A DNA stretch of 64,000 nt from Variovorax sp. KBW07 (GTDB lineage Bacteria; Pseudomonadota; Gammaproteobacteria; Burkholderiales; Burkholderiaceae_C). Position numbers and translations under genes: made by a program. The notes under the pieces were generated by a model. It was not told where the DNA came from. It did no database searches and saw only the letters and a list, made by a program, of their open reading frames with translations. Shown piece by piece: positions 14,872 to 23,017 of the stretch; position 1 is the stretch's first letter, and each line of letters begins with the position of its first letter. The stretch spans positions 33,777 to 97,776 of the forward strand of contig NZ_QAJK01000044.1 of the NCBI RefSeq assembly GCF_003852515.1, given 5' to 3'.

Positions 14872-17482
14872 ACCCGCTCAAGGCAGGCTGCCGCGCCGCG
14901 AGCTCGCGCTCATAGGCCGCGATGGCTGCATCCAGTTCAGCCGGGTCCGACAACAGGCCGCCAATGCGGGCCGCCTTCCCGCGCTTTGCCGACTCGCGCA
15001 GTGCGTCAACCATGGGGCCAGTGAACCTGCCGACAATCGGCGTCCGGCTGGCCAGGATGTTCACCGCCCGGCTATCGAGCATGCCCGCGCCCAGGGCGTT
15101 CTGCACGTTCTGCGAAGTGTTGGAGCCCGTCGCGCGGCCCAGGTCGCGCGCGTCAGAAGCCCGCTTCAGATCGACGCCTACGCCTGTCAGGCGCGCGCGC
15201 TCCCCTTCATCGAAGAGCCCACGAATGGCGCCGCCGTGCGAATCGAGCCAATCGTTGAATGCCTTGCTTCGCAGCGTGCCGTCGCCCGTGACGATGCGCG
15301 ATGCGTCGGTGGTCGCGTAGCTCTTGAGCGAGTCGGTCACGCCGTCGCCAAGATCCAGGCGCTTCAGGGCCTCGATGTCCTCGGCCTGCGACATGCGCGG
15401 CGAAAAGAACTTCGGAGCCAACTCGCCGCCCTCGATCACATAGTTTCCGTCGCCGCCCTTGCGGAACATGCTGGCTTGCGGGCCGCGCGCGAAGCGGTTC
15501 TGCTTTTCGGCGTGAAGGTCGATGGCCTTGCGCCACTGCGCCACGATGTCGGCCGGAAAGTTCTCGGCCGCGTCACCCTGGCCGATGGCCACCAGGTCAA
15601 CCCGCTTGTCGATCTCGGCCTTCATCTGATCGAGGGCCGCCGCTTCCTTGTTCGCGCCACGCATGCGCGCCTGCTCGGCCGCCTCCCCGACCGAACTGCG
15701 CAGGTTCTGCACGGTCTGAAACGGCACGGTCTTGCGGATCACCTCCGCGCCCGGCGCATCGCCCTGCGAAGCCTCCATGCCGGCGCGGAAGGTGTTGCTG
15801 CGGTCGGCGCCGGCCGAATAGACCTTGTTGCCGCGCGCATGCTCACCCAGCACTCGGAGAAGCGTCGCAGGATCATCGTCGGGGATGTAGCCCTGCGCAT
15901 GCATGGCCTGCGCCAGCGTGTCCGGCGACTGGCCGCGCCCGTTCTGGATGATGGCGCGCATGCCGCCGCCGGCTTGCTTGAGGTCGTGGATCTCGCCGGC
16001 CAGAGCCTGCGCACCTGGCGAATCCTGCTTGATGCCGCCCAGCGACTTGATGGCGTCGGTGATGGTCTGGCCCTGCCGGCGGACGCCGGGAGCCTTCGCA
16101 GCTGTGACGGCCGGCAGAACTTCGGTGCCCACGTCCGTAGCTGTGTCGATGGCGGCCTGCGCCTTGCTGCCGGTGCCGAACGTTCCCGGCCCGAGGAACT
16201 TGCCTTTCGCCGCAGCCATCTCCGGGAGGGGTAGAAAGAACTGCGTGTCGTTGAACGGGTCAACCGCGTCGAAAGCTTCACGCACGCGCTTCGATGCGGC
16301 GTTTCGCGCGTCCGTGGCGAGCGGTGCGATGGTGTTGCCGAAGTTCGTGCGGGCGGCGGGCAGATCGGTTGCCACTGGCGCGATGTCGTGCAGGACCCCA
16401 AGCCGGGCCTCGTTCTGCGCCTGATCGCGAGCGATGAGCGCCGGAGCACCACCAGGCGAATTGCGCAGCGTGCGTTCGAGCTGCGAGATTTCTGGGTTCT
16501 GCAGGATCTGCGACACCGTGGGCGCCTCGCCGACGATGCGCGGCCCCTGCTGCTGCAGCGCTGCGCGCACTGCTGGCACTTCTGCAGGCGTGTAACCGCC
16601 AACATCAAGGATCGCGCGCGCTTCTTTGGAGAGTTGCGGAGCAACCAAGCGCCGCACACCCGACGCCGCGAGGTCGAAAACTTTATGGGCAAACTGTAGG
16701 CTAGGTGGCAGCAGCCCGCCGACGACTGCGCCGGCTCCGGCATCTTCCGGCTTCACGAGCCCCGCAGAGGCGCCACCAGTCACCGCGCCGCCGGTGCCGC
16801 GCAGCGCCACATTGCCAGCACGTCCGAGCCAGGACGTGGGCGCGAGCCCCGTGCGGAAACCGCCGGTAGCGATTGCGTCGGCGAGCGGGCCCAGGAATGG
16901 AGCAGCAGCGCGCACTGGCGCTGCGATGACGCCGCCCACCGGCAGGGTCGCTGCGATGTTGGCGCCCACGCGGCCAGCGTTGAACCAGCCGCTGTCGTTC
17001 TCGCGGTTGAAGTCCTCGATGGACTTCAGGCGCTCATTGTTCGCCCGCTCGGCCGGGCTGACCACGGGCCCAGTGACGAGGCTCGAGAGTTTTCCACCAG
17101 CGCCGCCGAGCGGAAACTGCAGCGGCTTCGTCGGATCGAACCTCGTCAGATCGGCGAAGGGTTCGCGGCCTTCGCGCTTTGCCTGCTCGATGCTGTGATT
17201 GATCACCGTGTTTCCCACCTCGGCGAGCCCCGAAACCGCACCCTTTCCCATCGCCTGCGTGTCGGGCTTGAAGAGGTCGAAGGCGGTCAAGGCCGGGCCC
17301 ACGAGCGGGATCATCGACGCCTTGCCGCGCCAGGTCGCCCCCAGCATCGCTGCCCGGTCGGCTCGTTCGCTCTTCGGCTTGATGTCGAGCCCTGCCTCTG
17401 CGAACAGGTCGCGCGGGCCTGTTGGCGCAGCTGCAGGTGCATCCCGCGGCGCAATGCCGGCTTCCTCAAATAAATCTCGCAT
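14813..17482 (-). CDS. Large internal virion/ejection-type protein (889 aa)
   Basis: The largest phage gene. It starts with the short motif DLFEEAG (residues 3-9), repeated as DLFAEAG at about 25-31. Gly/Ala-rich amphipathic segments follow (MIPLVGPALTAFDLF, NIAATLPVGGVIAAPVRAAAPFLGPLADAIATGG), then a long helical region. There is no signal peptide or enzymatic motif. Large helical proteins in this place, before the fibre gene of short-tailed phages, are usually carried in the capsid and ejected to form the DNA conduit. That role is inferred from length, composition and position. Its start overlaps the stop of the upstream gene. Confidence 0.65.
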   Translation of the reverse strand: MRDLFEEAGIAPRDAPAAAPTGPRDLFAEAGLDIKPKSERADRAAMLGATWRGKASMIPLVGPALTAFDLFKPDTQAMGKGAVSGLAEVGNTVINHSIEQAKREGREPFADLTRFDPTKPLQFPLGGAGGKLSSLVTGPVVSPAERANNERLKSIEDFNRENDSGWFNAGRVGANIAATLPVGGVIAAPVRAAAPFLGPLADAIATGGFRTGLAPTSWLGRAGNVALRGTGGAVTGGASAGLVKPEDAGAGAVVGGLLPPSLQFAHKVFDLAASGVRRLVAPQLSKEARAILDVGGYTPAEVPAVRAALQQQGPRIVGEAPTVSQILQNPEISQLERTLRNSPGGAPALIARDQAQNEARLGVLHDIAPVATDLPAARTNFGNTIAPLATDARNAASKRVREAFDAVDPFNDTQFFLPLPEMAAAKGKFLGPGTFGTGSKAQAAIDTATDVGTEVLPAVTAAKAPGVRRQGQTITDAIKSLGGIKQDSPGAQALAGEIHDLKQAGGGMRAIIQNGRGQSPDTLAQAMHAQGYIPDDDPATLLRVLGEHARGNKVYSAGADRSNTFRAGMEASQGDAPGAEVIRKTVPFQTVQNLRSSVGEAAEQARMRGANKEAAALDQMKAEIDKRVDLVAIGQGDAAENFPADIVAQWRKAIDLHAEKQNRFARGPQASMFRKGGDGNYVIEGGELAPKFFSPRMSQAEDIEALKRLDLGDGVTDSLKSYATTDASRIVTGDGTLRSKAFNDWLDSHGGAIRGLFDEGERARLTGVGVDLKRASDARDLGRATGSNTSQNVQNALGAGMLDSRAVNILASRTPIVGRFTGPMVDALRESAKRGKAARIGGLLSDPAELDAAIAAYERELAARQPALSGSTGLGPLLYRAAPVLLSGR

Positions 17483-19107
17483 CAGCGCACCCCCAGACGT
17501 TGTTTCACCTGCTCGACGGTCATGCCGTACTTCAGCGCGGTGTTGCGGATGTCGGCTTCGCTCGGCGCCGTCTTCAGGCGCGACACCGGCTGTTCGGCAG
17601 TGCCGGCGGCGGCCGTGCGCGGAGCCGGTGCCGCACCCGGGTTCGCAACGCCTTCGAGCATCTGCACGATGCTGTCGAGCGCAGCTTTGCGTCGATCCAG
17701 CGGCAACTTGTCGTTGGCCACGTCGGCCGCCATCACCTGATAGTTCGCCACGTCGAAATTCGACTGCGGGCCTTCCATGCGCGGGACGTTGCTGACGAGC
17801 CAGCCGCCCAGGGCTTTGAGCCGGGCCGCAGCCTGCGCCCCCTTGGGAGACACGCCGATGAACGCCGCGCCGCTGTCGATCAGCGAGCCGATGCCGCTGT
17901 CGGTCGGGCCATCGTTGAACACGTCCCGCACCTGCTTGGCAGTCGAAAGGAATCGATTCGCCGTCTTGATGTCGGCCAGGCGCGCAGTGTCCCGCCCCAC
18001 GTCTGCCTCGGCGGTCTTGACCTGGCGCGCGCGGTCGGCGTCCTGCCCCGCCTTCTCCTGCGGCGAGAACTCCAGGCCACCACCGGACACCTCGCGCGTG
18101 CCACCAGGCGCCCGCATTTGCTGTTCGAAGGCCGCCTGCGCATTGGCCCGTTCCTGCGGGTCGCCGATGGCGGCAATGGCAGCCGCCACGGCCGCGGGGT
18201 CACCCTGAAAGTTTCCGGTCACGCCGGCCTGCGGCGCCGGCAGGCGCGCAAACGGCGTGCGCGGCCCCTCAATTTCGGACAGCTGCGACTGGCCGCCCAT
18301 GCGGCCACCGGGGAGGATGGTCGGACGGCCGGGCGTGAACGACGCTTGCGAGCGGTTGCCCACGTCCTGATATGCGCGGTACGTGTCGATTGCACCTTCG
18401 GGAGCGCCCACCACCAGGCCACCGCGCCCGTTCGGCATCCACTGAGTGACCCGGCCATCATTGCCCGCCGACACGCCGCCCTGCACGCCGCCGGCAAATC
18501 CGGGCGCCGCCGTGTTCACCAGGTTGCCATTGACGTTCACCCAGTTGGGTTTCGTGCGCTCGTTGATGAGCTCGGCGATCTTCTTGCCGCCGTTGAACCG
18601 GTAGTCGGCCACCACCGCCTCGTAAGGCACATTGAAGCGCTGGGCGATGTCGCGCGCGGTCATCGGGCCCGACTGCTGGCCGCCCTGCTGCTGGCCCACG
18701 CCCACGGGCTGCGACGGTGGCGCACCCGGCACGCTGGCAGGTGCCTCGCCCGTCACTCCGCCGCCGCTGCTGGCCATCGTCGCCCCGGCGCCCGGTGCGC
18801 TGCTGCGCGGGGCCTCCAGGGCACCCAGCAAGCCACCGCCGCCCAGGAACTGCTGGTCGAACGCCTGCTGCTGTGCAGCTCGCGCGATGGATGCGCGGCG
18901 CACTTCGTTCTGCACCTCGTTTTCCTGCATCTGCGATTTCAGCAGCTGCCGGCGCATGTCGGCATCGCGCATGCCCTGAAAGTTCTGCATGGCGCCCGCG
19001 ATGCGCTGGCCTGTGCTCATGCGCGTGGGCGAGTAGCCGCCGGCCGCCAGCATCTGCAGGCCGAGCTTGGCCTCGTCGGTGTCGAGAAAGTCGAGTAGTC
19101 CGGCCAT
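17482..19107 (-). CDS. Internal virion-type protein (541 aa)
   Basis: A helical, Gln/Ala/Gly-rich protein. The N-terminal LLDFLDTDEAKLGLQMLAAGG is followed by a long coiled-coil-like stretch (DADMRRQLLKSQMQENEVQNEV), low-complexity Gly/Pro/Gln linkers, and a second helical block near the C-terminus. It has no recognised enzymatic domain. Together with the 288-aa and 889-aa neighbours it probably forms the ejection apparatus of a short-tailed phage; this is an inference. Confidence 0.6.
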   Translation of the reverse strand: MAGLLDFLDTDEAKLGLQMLAAGGYSPTRMSTGQRIAGAMQNFQGMRDADMRRQLLKSQMQENEVQNEVRRASIARAAQQQAFDQQFLGGGGLLGALEAPRSSAPGAGATMASSGGGVTGEAPASVPGAPPSQPVGVGQQQGGQQSGPMTARDIAQRFNVPYEAVVADYRFNGGKKIAELINERTKPNWVNVNGNLVNTAAPGFAGGVQGGVSAGNDGRVTQWMPNGRGGLVVGAPEGAIDTYRAYQDVGNRSQASFTPGRPTILPGGRMGGQSQLSEIEGPRTPFARLPAPQAGVTGNFQGDPAAVAAAIAAIGDPQERANAQAAFEQQMRAPGGTREVSGGGLEFSPQEKAGQDADRARQVKTAEADVGRDTARLADIKTANRFLSTAKQVRDVFNDGPTDSGIGSLIDSGAAFIGVSPKGAQAAARLKALGGWLVSNVPRMEGPQSNFDVANYQVMAADVANDKLPLDRRKAALDSIVQMLEGVANPGAAPAPRTAAAGTAEQPVSRLKTAPSEADIRNTALKYGMTVEQVKQRLGVR

Positions 19108-19116
19108 GTTGCCTCC

Positions 19117-19983
19117 TTACCAAGCGCCGTTGCCGGACGCTGCAGCAGCTGCGTTTGCACCGGTGTCGCCGATACCCACACCGCCGTTCGTCTGGCCGCC
19201 GCCCATCAAGTGGGCATAGGGGCTCATGCTCGGGTCGCGGTAGTCGCCGCCCTTGCCGTAGTAGTTGTTCGGATCTGCGCCGCCGTTGGCGAAGTAGGCC
19301 GACATGTCGCGGTATTGCTGGGTGCCCGGCTGCGGCTGCATGCCGTACTTGAACGTTCCGTAGCCGCCGTTGCCAAGCAGCGTGCCACCGGAGCGCCCCT
19401 CCAGTAGCGCGCGCGGGTCACCGTTGAGCGCACCCATGTTCAAGCCGCCCATGTTCATTCCGCTGACGACCCCGCCCTGCTGCATGAAGTCGCCACCGTC
19501 GCCGGTTCCGCCTCCCTGCCCGGCCGCGCCCGGCGGCGGCTTCGCGTTGAGCACGGACTTCTGACCGAGATCCGGTGCCTTGTCGGAAAGCAGGCCCGAC
19601 CAGTTCCAGGCTTCGGGCCGCGCGTCTGGGTTCTTCTTGTCGAAGCCGACCTGCTGGCTGCCCATCTGCCCGAGCAGGTTCGGCACCAGGCGGCGCATGT
19701 AGTCGTTCGCCGCATAGCTGTTGTCGTAGGCCGCCTGCTGCTGCGGGCTGAAGGGCTGCATTTGGTGCTGATACTGCAGATCCATGCCGCGTGCGATGTT
19801 GAAATTCATCCACGGTGCCGCGGGCGCCCAGGGCTCCGCGCTGGAGGTCTGCTGCTGGCCACCACCGCCTCCGCCCTTGCCATCGGCCATGACGTTGTTC
19901 ACCACAGCGCCGCCGATGGCGCCCACCACGCCCCAGGGCATGCGCAGGCGCTGCGCGCTCAGTCGATTGAAAAAGAGTGGCAT
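19117..19983 (-). CDS. Gly-rich virion protein (288 aa)
   Basis: Starts at ATG 19983. The N-terminal part contains VVGAIGGAVVNNVMADGKGGGGGG, a probable membrane-active or flexible segment. The rest is rich in Gly, Asn, Gln and Met, with PFSPQQQAAYDNSYAANDYMRRLVPNLLGQMG in the middle. Composition resembles internal or minor capsid proteins. The function is unknown. Confidence 0.6.
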   Translation of the reverse strand: MPLFFNRLSAQRLRMPWGVVGAIGGAVVNNVMADGKGGGGGGQQQTSSAEPWAPAAPWMNFNIARGMDLQYQHQMQPFSPQQQAAYDNSYAANDYMRRLVPNLLGQMGSQQVGFDKKNPDARPEAWNWSGLLSDKAPDLGQKSVLNAKPPPGAAGQGGGTGDGGDFMQQGGVVSGMNMGGLNMGALNGDPRALLEGRSGGTLLGNGGYGTFKYGMQPQPGTQQYRDMSAYFANGGADPNNYYGKGGDYRDPSMSPYAHLMGGGQTNGGVGIGDTGANAAAAASGNGAW

Positions 19984-19985
19984 GG

Positions 19986-20525
19986 TTACTTCCTCTCCGT
20001 CTTGATGCAGACGATCATGGTGATTCGGTCGGTGTCGCTCTCGTTCGTGACCCAGTGCGTGAACGAGTTGTCGAACCAGTAGATGTCGCCCGGCACCGTC
20101 ACGAGCTTTTCGCCTTCGAAGTGGAAAGCCTGCTCGGGCGCTGCTGCGATCTGAACGGCGTACTTGTCGTAGTGCCGCGCGTGCCATCCGGGATCGGTGT
20201 GCGGTTTGCAGATCTGGCCAGGCTTGATGCGCGTGATCAGCACGCCGCCCAGGCGCTCGCCGCGCACGCCGGCCATGAGCGGAAACACGATGTCGCGCAC
20301 GGGCAGCACGTCAGCCGGCGGATACCAGATGGAGTCGTGCGATCCGTCCTCGCGCATCGTCTGCGGATCGGCGTAGCGGGCCCAGATGTCGGACAGTCCG
20401 TGATGCGGCGAATCCTCCGCCGCGGTGCGCCCGGTCTGCTGGTCCCACAGTTCGGGGTGCTGCGCGAGCGCCGCGCGCATCGGCTGCACATTCAGGCCGC
20501 GCCAAAGGAGTTTGATGTGGCTCAT
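19986..20525 (-). CDS. 2-oxoglutarate/Fe(II) oxygenase-like protein (Asp/Asn beta-hydroxylase type)
   Basis: A 179-aa protein with the full facial triad pattern of beta-hydroxylase-like oxygenases: HTD (His109, Asp111), the distal THWV His157, and an Arg167 suited to bind 2-oxoglutarate. The surroundings fit as well: ITRIKPGQICKPH before the triad, and VPGDIYWFDNSFTHWV with the double-stranded beta-helix pattern. No signal or membrane segment is seen. It lies inside the virion gene block next to a cupin gene, overlapped by its start. It may hydroxylate a phage or host protein; the substrate is unknown. Confidence 0.75.
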   Translation of the reverse strand: MSHIKLLWRGLNVQPMRAALAQHPELWDQQTGRTAAEDSPHHGLSDIWARYADPQTMREDGSHDSIWYPPADVLPVRDIVFPLMAGVRGERLGGVLITRIKPGQICKPHTDPGWHARHYDKYAVQIAAAPEQAFHFEGEKLVTVPGDIYWFDNSFTHWVTNESDTDRITMIVCIKTERK

Positions 20526-20881
20526 CAGGCAAGCCCCCTGGCGATGGCCTGCATCTCGCCGGCATCGGTGCCATCGGCGATCAGCACTTCATCCACTTCC
20601 TGCGGGTCGGTGCAGTCGGTGGAGTGGATGCAGTACCAAACCACGTCGGTGAGCGCGCGGATGCCGTGGTGCTTGCCCGCCTCTATGGTCAGGCACGCGG
20701 GCCCGGCAACGATGGAGCGGGCGCCGCCCACCAGCACCTCGACCGTGCCGCAGGCCAGCACCGATAGGTGCGCATGCTCGTGCTTGTGCTGCACCAGCAC
20801 CTGCCCCGCCTTGACGTGCGTCTCCTTGGCGTACACCCCGCCGCCGAAGTGGTGGGCGATGTTCAGGTCTTGGGCTTCCAT
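20525..20881 (-). CDS. Single-domain cupin protein
   Basis: A 118-aa protein from ATG 20881 with a cupin barrel. HKHEHAHLSVLACG matches the first metal-binding motif (three His), and AGKHHGIRALTD matches the second. It may be a metal-dependent enzyme or a sugar/small-molecule binder. The start overlaps the preceding virion gene and the stop meets the oxygenase start, so the cupin and oxygenase are translated together. Confidence 0.75.
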   Translation of the reverse strand: MEAQDLNIAHHFGGGVYAKETHVKAGQVLVQHKHEHAHLSVLACGTVEVLVGGARSIVAGPACLTIEAGKHHGIRALTDVVWYCIHSTDCTDPQEVDEVLIADGTDAGEMQAIARGLA

Positions 20882-21606
20882 CAGTAGGTGATCCCTCTGT
20901 CCGAACCGTTCTCGTAGTTCGGCGCGGAGACATTGCCGCTCGAACCGTTGTAGTTGTTGCCGCTGGTGCCGTAGTTGCCGCTGTTGTTCCACCACTTGCC
21001 GAACGCATTGCCCAGCTGCGCGCCGCCGATGGCCGACGTGATCGGGCTGGAGCCGCCGCCCGGCGTGGTGGTGGTGGAGGTCTGGCCGCCACGGCCGGCC
21101 GCGCCCGCCAGGTTCGAGAACTGCGTGAGGTAGTCCAGCGGCGTGTTCTGGTACTTCGTCGTGTTCGCGATGTCCTGCTGATTGAGGCCGCCCAGCATGC
21201 CGAGCAAGCCAATGCCGGTCTGCAGCGTCTGCTGGTTCTGTCCGAACGCATCGTTGTAGAGCGATCGGTTGAACTGGTCGCCCCACTGCTGCGCGTTCTG
21301 ATCGAACCCTTTCTGCCACTGGTACATGCCCTGTTGCTGGGTGTAGTCGTTGAACCGCGCAGTGTTGGACAGGTTGCCCAGGTTCTTCTGCAGCATGTCG
21401 GCATCGCGCGCCTGCATTTCCTGCAGGCCCGAATTGCCGAACGAGCCGCTGCGCACCAGGCCCGCGTTTGTTGCAGGCACGGCGCCGAGGTTGTAGTTCT
21501 TGACCAGATCGGCCGATGCAGCGTCGATGTTCTTCTGCAGGTACGGATTGTTCTGGCCGAGAAAGGGGTTGCCCCCCATGCCGAGATTGCTTGTGTCTAC
21601 TGCCAT
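20881..21606 (-). CDS. Asn/Gln/Gly-rich virion protein (241 aa)
   Basis: Starts at ATG 21606 after a GGAG ribosome binding site. It begins MAVDTSNLGMGGNPFLGQNN and has a helical middle (ARDADMLQKNLGNLSN, YQWQKGFDQNAQQWGDQFNRSLYND) and a C-terminal half of Gly, Asn, Ser and Thr. No domain is recognised. It belongs to the structural block; related proteins in phages are usually called internal or tail-associated. Confidence 0.6.
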   Translation of the reverse strand: MAVDTSNLGMGGNPFLGQNNPYLQKNIDAASADLVKNYNLGAVPATNAGLVRSGSFGNSGLQEMQARDADMLQKNLGNLSNTARFNDYTQQQGMYQWQKGFDQNAQQWGDQFNRSLYNDAFGQNQQTLQTGIGLLGMLGGLNQQDIANTTKYQNTPLDYLTQFSNLAGAAGRGGQTSTTTTPGGGSSPITSAIGGAQLGNAFGKWWNNSGNYGTSGNNYNGSSGNVSAPNYENGSDRGITY

Positions 21607-21617
21607 TTCGGGCTCCT

Positions 21618-22031
21618 TTACCTTGCGGCGAGAGTCAGCACCGGCAACATCGCAATAAGTTGCTCGGCGGTGGGTTCTTGGATCTGTCCGCCCTGCACCT
21701 GGGCGAGCACTTGGTAGCACTGGGCATAGACCGCATCCATCCAAGTTGCGAAGGCCAGGCCCTCCGCATGGAAAGGGCCGGGGTAGCCGGCGCGCAGCGC
21801 AGCCGCGCCAATGCTGTCGTAGCGCTTCGCACGCGCCGCGGCATTCAGGTGCTCATCAACGGCCGCCAGCAACGCAGCTTCGCGCTGCTCGAACGTTGGC
21901 CCCGCAGCCTGCTGCGGCACGTTGCCCGGAATGGCGCACCATTCGAGATACCGCTGGTAGTCGGGGTTGTCCTCGTTGCGCGGAATCCAGCGCGTGTCGA
22001 GCTCGATGTAGGCTTCGTGTTCGATGTACAT
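21618..22031 (-). CDS. Fibre-associated small protein (137 aa)
   Basis: Starts at ATG 22031, overlapping the stop of the fibre-like gene. The N-terminal region (DTRWIPRNEDNPDYQRYLEW) resembles small proteins that follow fibre genes and contain a repeated PxNxxNxxYxxYLxW pattern. The rest is helical. It probably helps or decorates the fibre. Confidence 0.6.
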   Translation of the reverse strand: MYIEHEAYIELDTRWIPRNEDNPDYQRYLEWCAIPGNVPQQAAGPTFEQREAALLAAVDEHLNAAARAKRYDSIGAAALRAGYPGPFHAEGLAFATWMDAVYAQCYQVLAQVQGGQIQEPTAEQLIAMLPVLTLAAR

Positions 22032-23017
22032 CACAGCCTCGCGTCTGCCACGAAGTGCAGCGAGATGGTTTGGCTTGCCGGCGGCGCCACCGCTGCCTGC
22101 ACCACCACCCCGTTCGCACTGAAGGCCGACGATCCAACGGTCGTAATCCCGTAGTTCACGCCAATCGTCTCGTTGCGCATCTCGCCGGCGGTGCCCGTCG
22201 CGGGGTTGTAGAAGCTGAAGGTCGGCGTCGTCCACATCGGCGGATCGAAGTCGATTTCGAACTGCGCATAGGCCGACGTGGAGGCCGCAAGCGTGGTCTT
22301 TCGGCCAAGGACGCCGCCCACGCCCGTAGAGCCCGGGGGGTATCCGATGTAGCTGGTGCGGTAGTACCACTGGCAGCGGATCAGCTCTTCCAGGGGGTGC
22401 ACTTTCTCAACGATGCTTGGGGTCGTGCCCTCTTCGAACTGCACGTTCGTGAGCGTGCCGGCATTGAATTCGACGATGAGATTCACAGCTGCTGTGACGC
22501 TCGTTGCGGTCACAAGGTTGGCGCCGTATGTGCCTGCGGCGATCCGCCCCTGCGCGGTGCCGGTCCAGCTGAGCACGTAGTCGCCGCCGTCGAGCTTGAT
22601 CCCGTGCACCACCTGCCGCAGCGTGCCGGAGATGATCGTGATCGTGGTGAGGTTGCCCACCTTGGCAAAGCTGTAGGAGCAACCCGCCGGGCCCGCCTTC
22701 CAGCCGTCATGCCCATACGCGCCGGCGGCGAGCACCACCGTGCCGGACAGCGCCAACTGGTTGACCGCGAACCGGCCGTTGATCAGCAGATTCCGAAAAT
22801 CCAGCATGCCCAGCGCGAGCGCGCCGCGTGCGCCCGCTGCGGTGCTGCTGCCGGTGCCCCCATTGGCGAGAGGCAAAACGCCATTGACGAAGTACCCCGC
22901 CACGGTGGCCAGCGCATCGACGAGGCCATTCACGATCATCGCGACCTTGCGCGCCCAGTCGAGGACCGAAGCGCTGACCCCGGCCAGGCGTGGCTCTTTG
23001 TCGAGCTTCATCGTCAT
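22031..23017 (-). CDS. Tail fibre/tailspike-like protein (328 aa)
   Basis: A 328-aa protein. The N-terminal 60 residues form a helical attachment region ending in the fibre hallmark LPLANGGTGSST. Then comes FRNLLINGRFAVNQ, typical of the start of a beta-rich fibre domain, with a Ser/Thr/Gly/Val-rich beta body to the end. It is probably a receptor-binding fibre, separate from the collar-type fibre at 13876-14643. Confidence 0.8.
   Translation of the reverse strand: MTMKLDKEPRLAGVSASVLDWARKVAMIVNGLVDALATVAGYFVNGVLPLANGGTGSSTAAGARGALALGMLDFRNLLINGRFAVNQLALSGTVVLAAGAYGHDGWKAGPAGCSYSFAKVGNLTTITIISGTLRQVVHGIKLDGGDYVLSWTGTAQGRIAAGTYGANLVTATSVTAAVNLIVEFNAGTLTNVQFEEGTTPSIVEKVHPLEELIRCQWYYRTSYIGYPPGSTGVGGVLGRKTTLAASTSAYAQFEIDFDPPMWTTPTFSFYNPATGTAGEMRNETIGVNYGITTVGSSAFSANGVVVQAAVAPPASQTISLHFVADARL

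Noticed and set aside
17422-19098. 558-codon plus-strand frame
   Set aside because: Mirror of the 541-aa virion gene. It has no domain and no ribosome binding site, and its His/Arg/Leu bias is that of a shadow.
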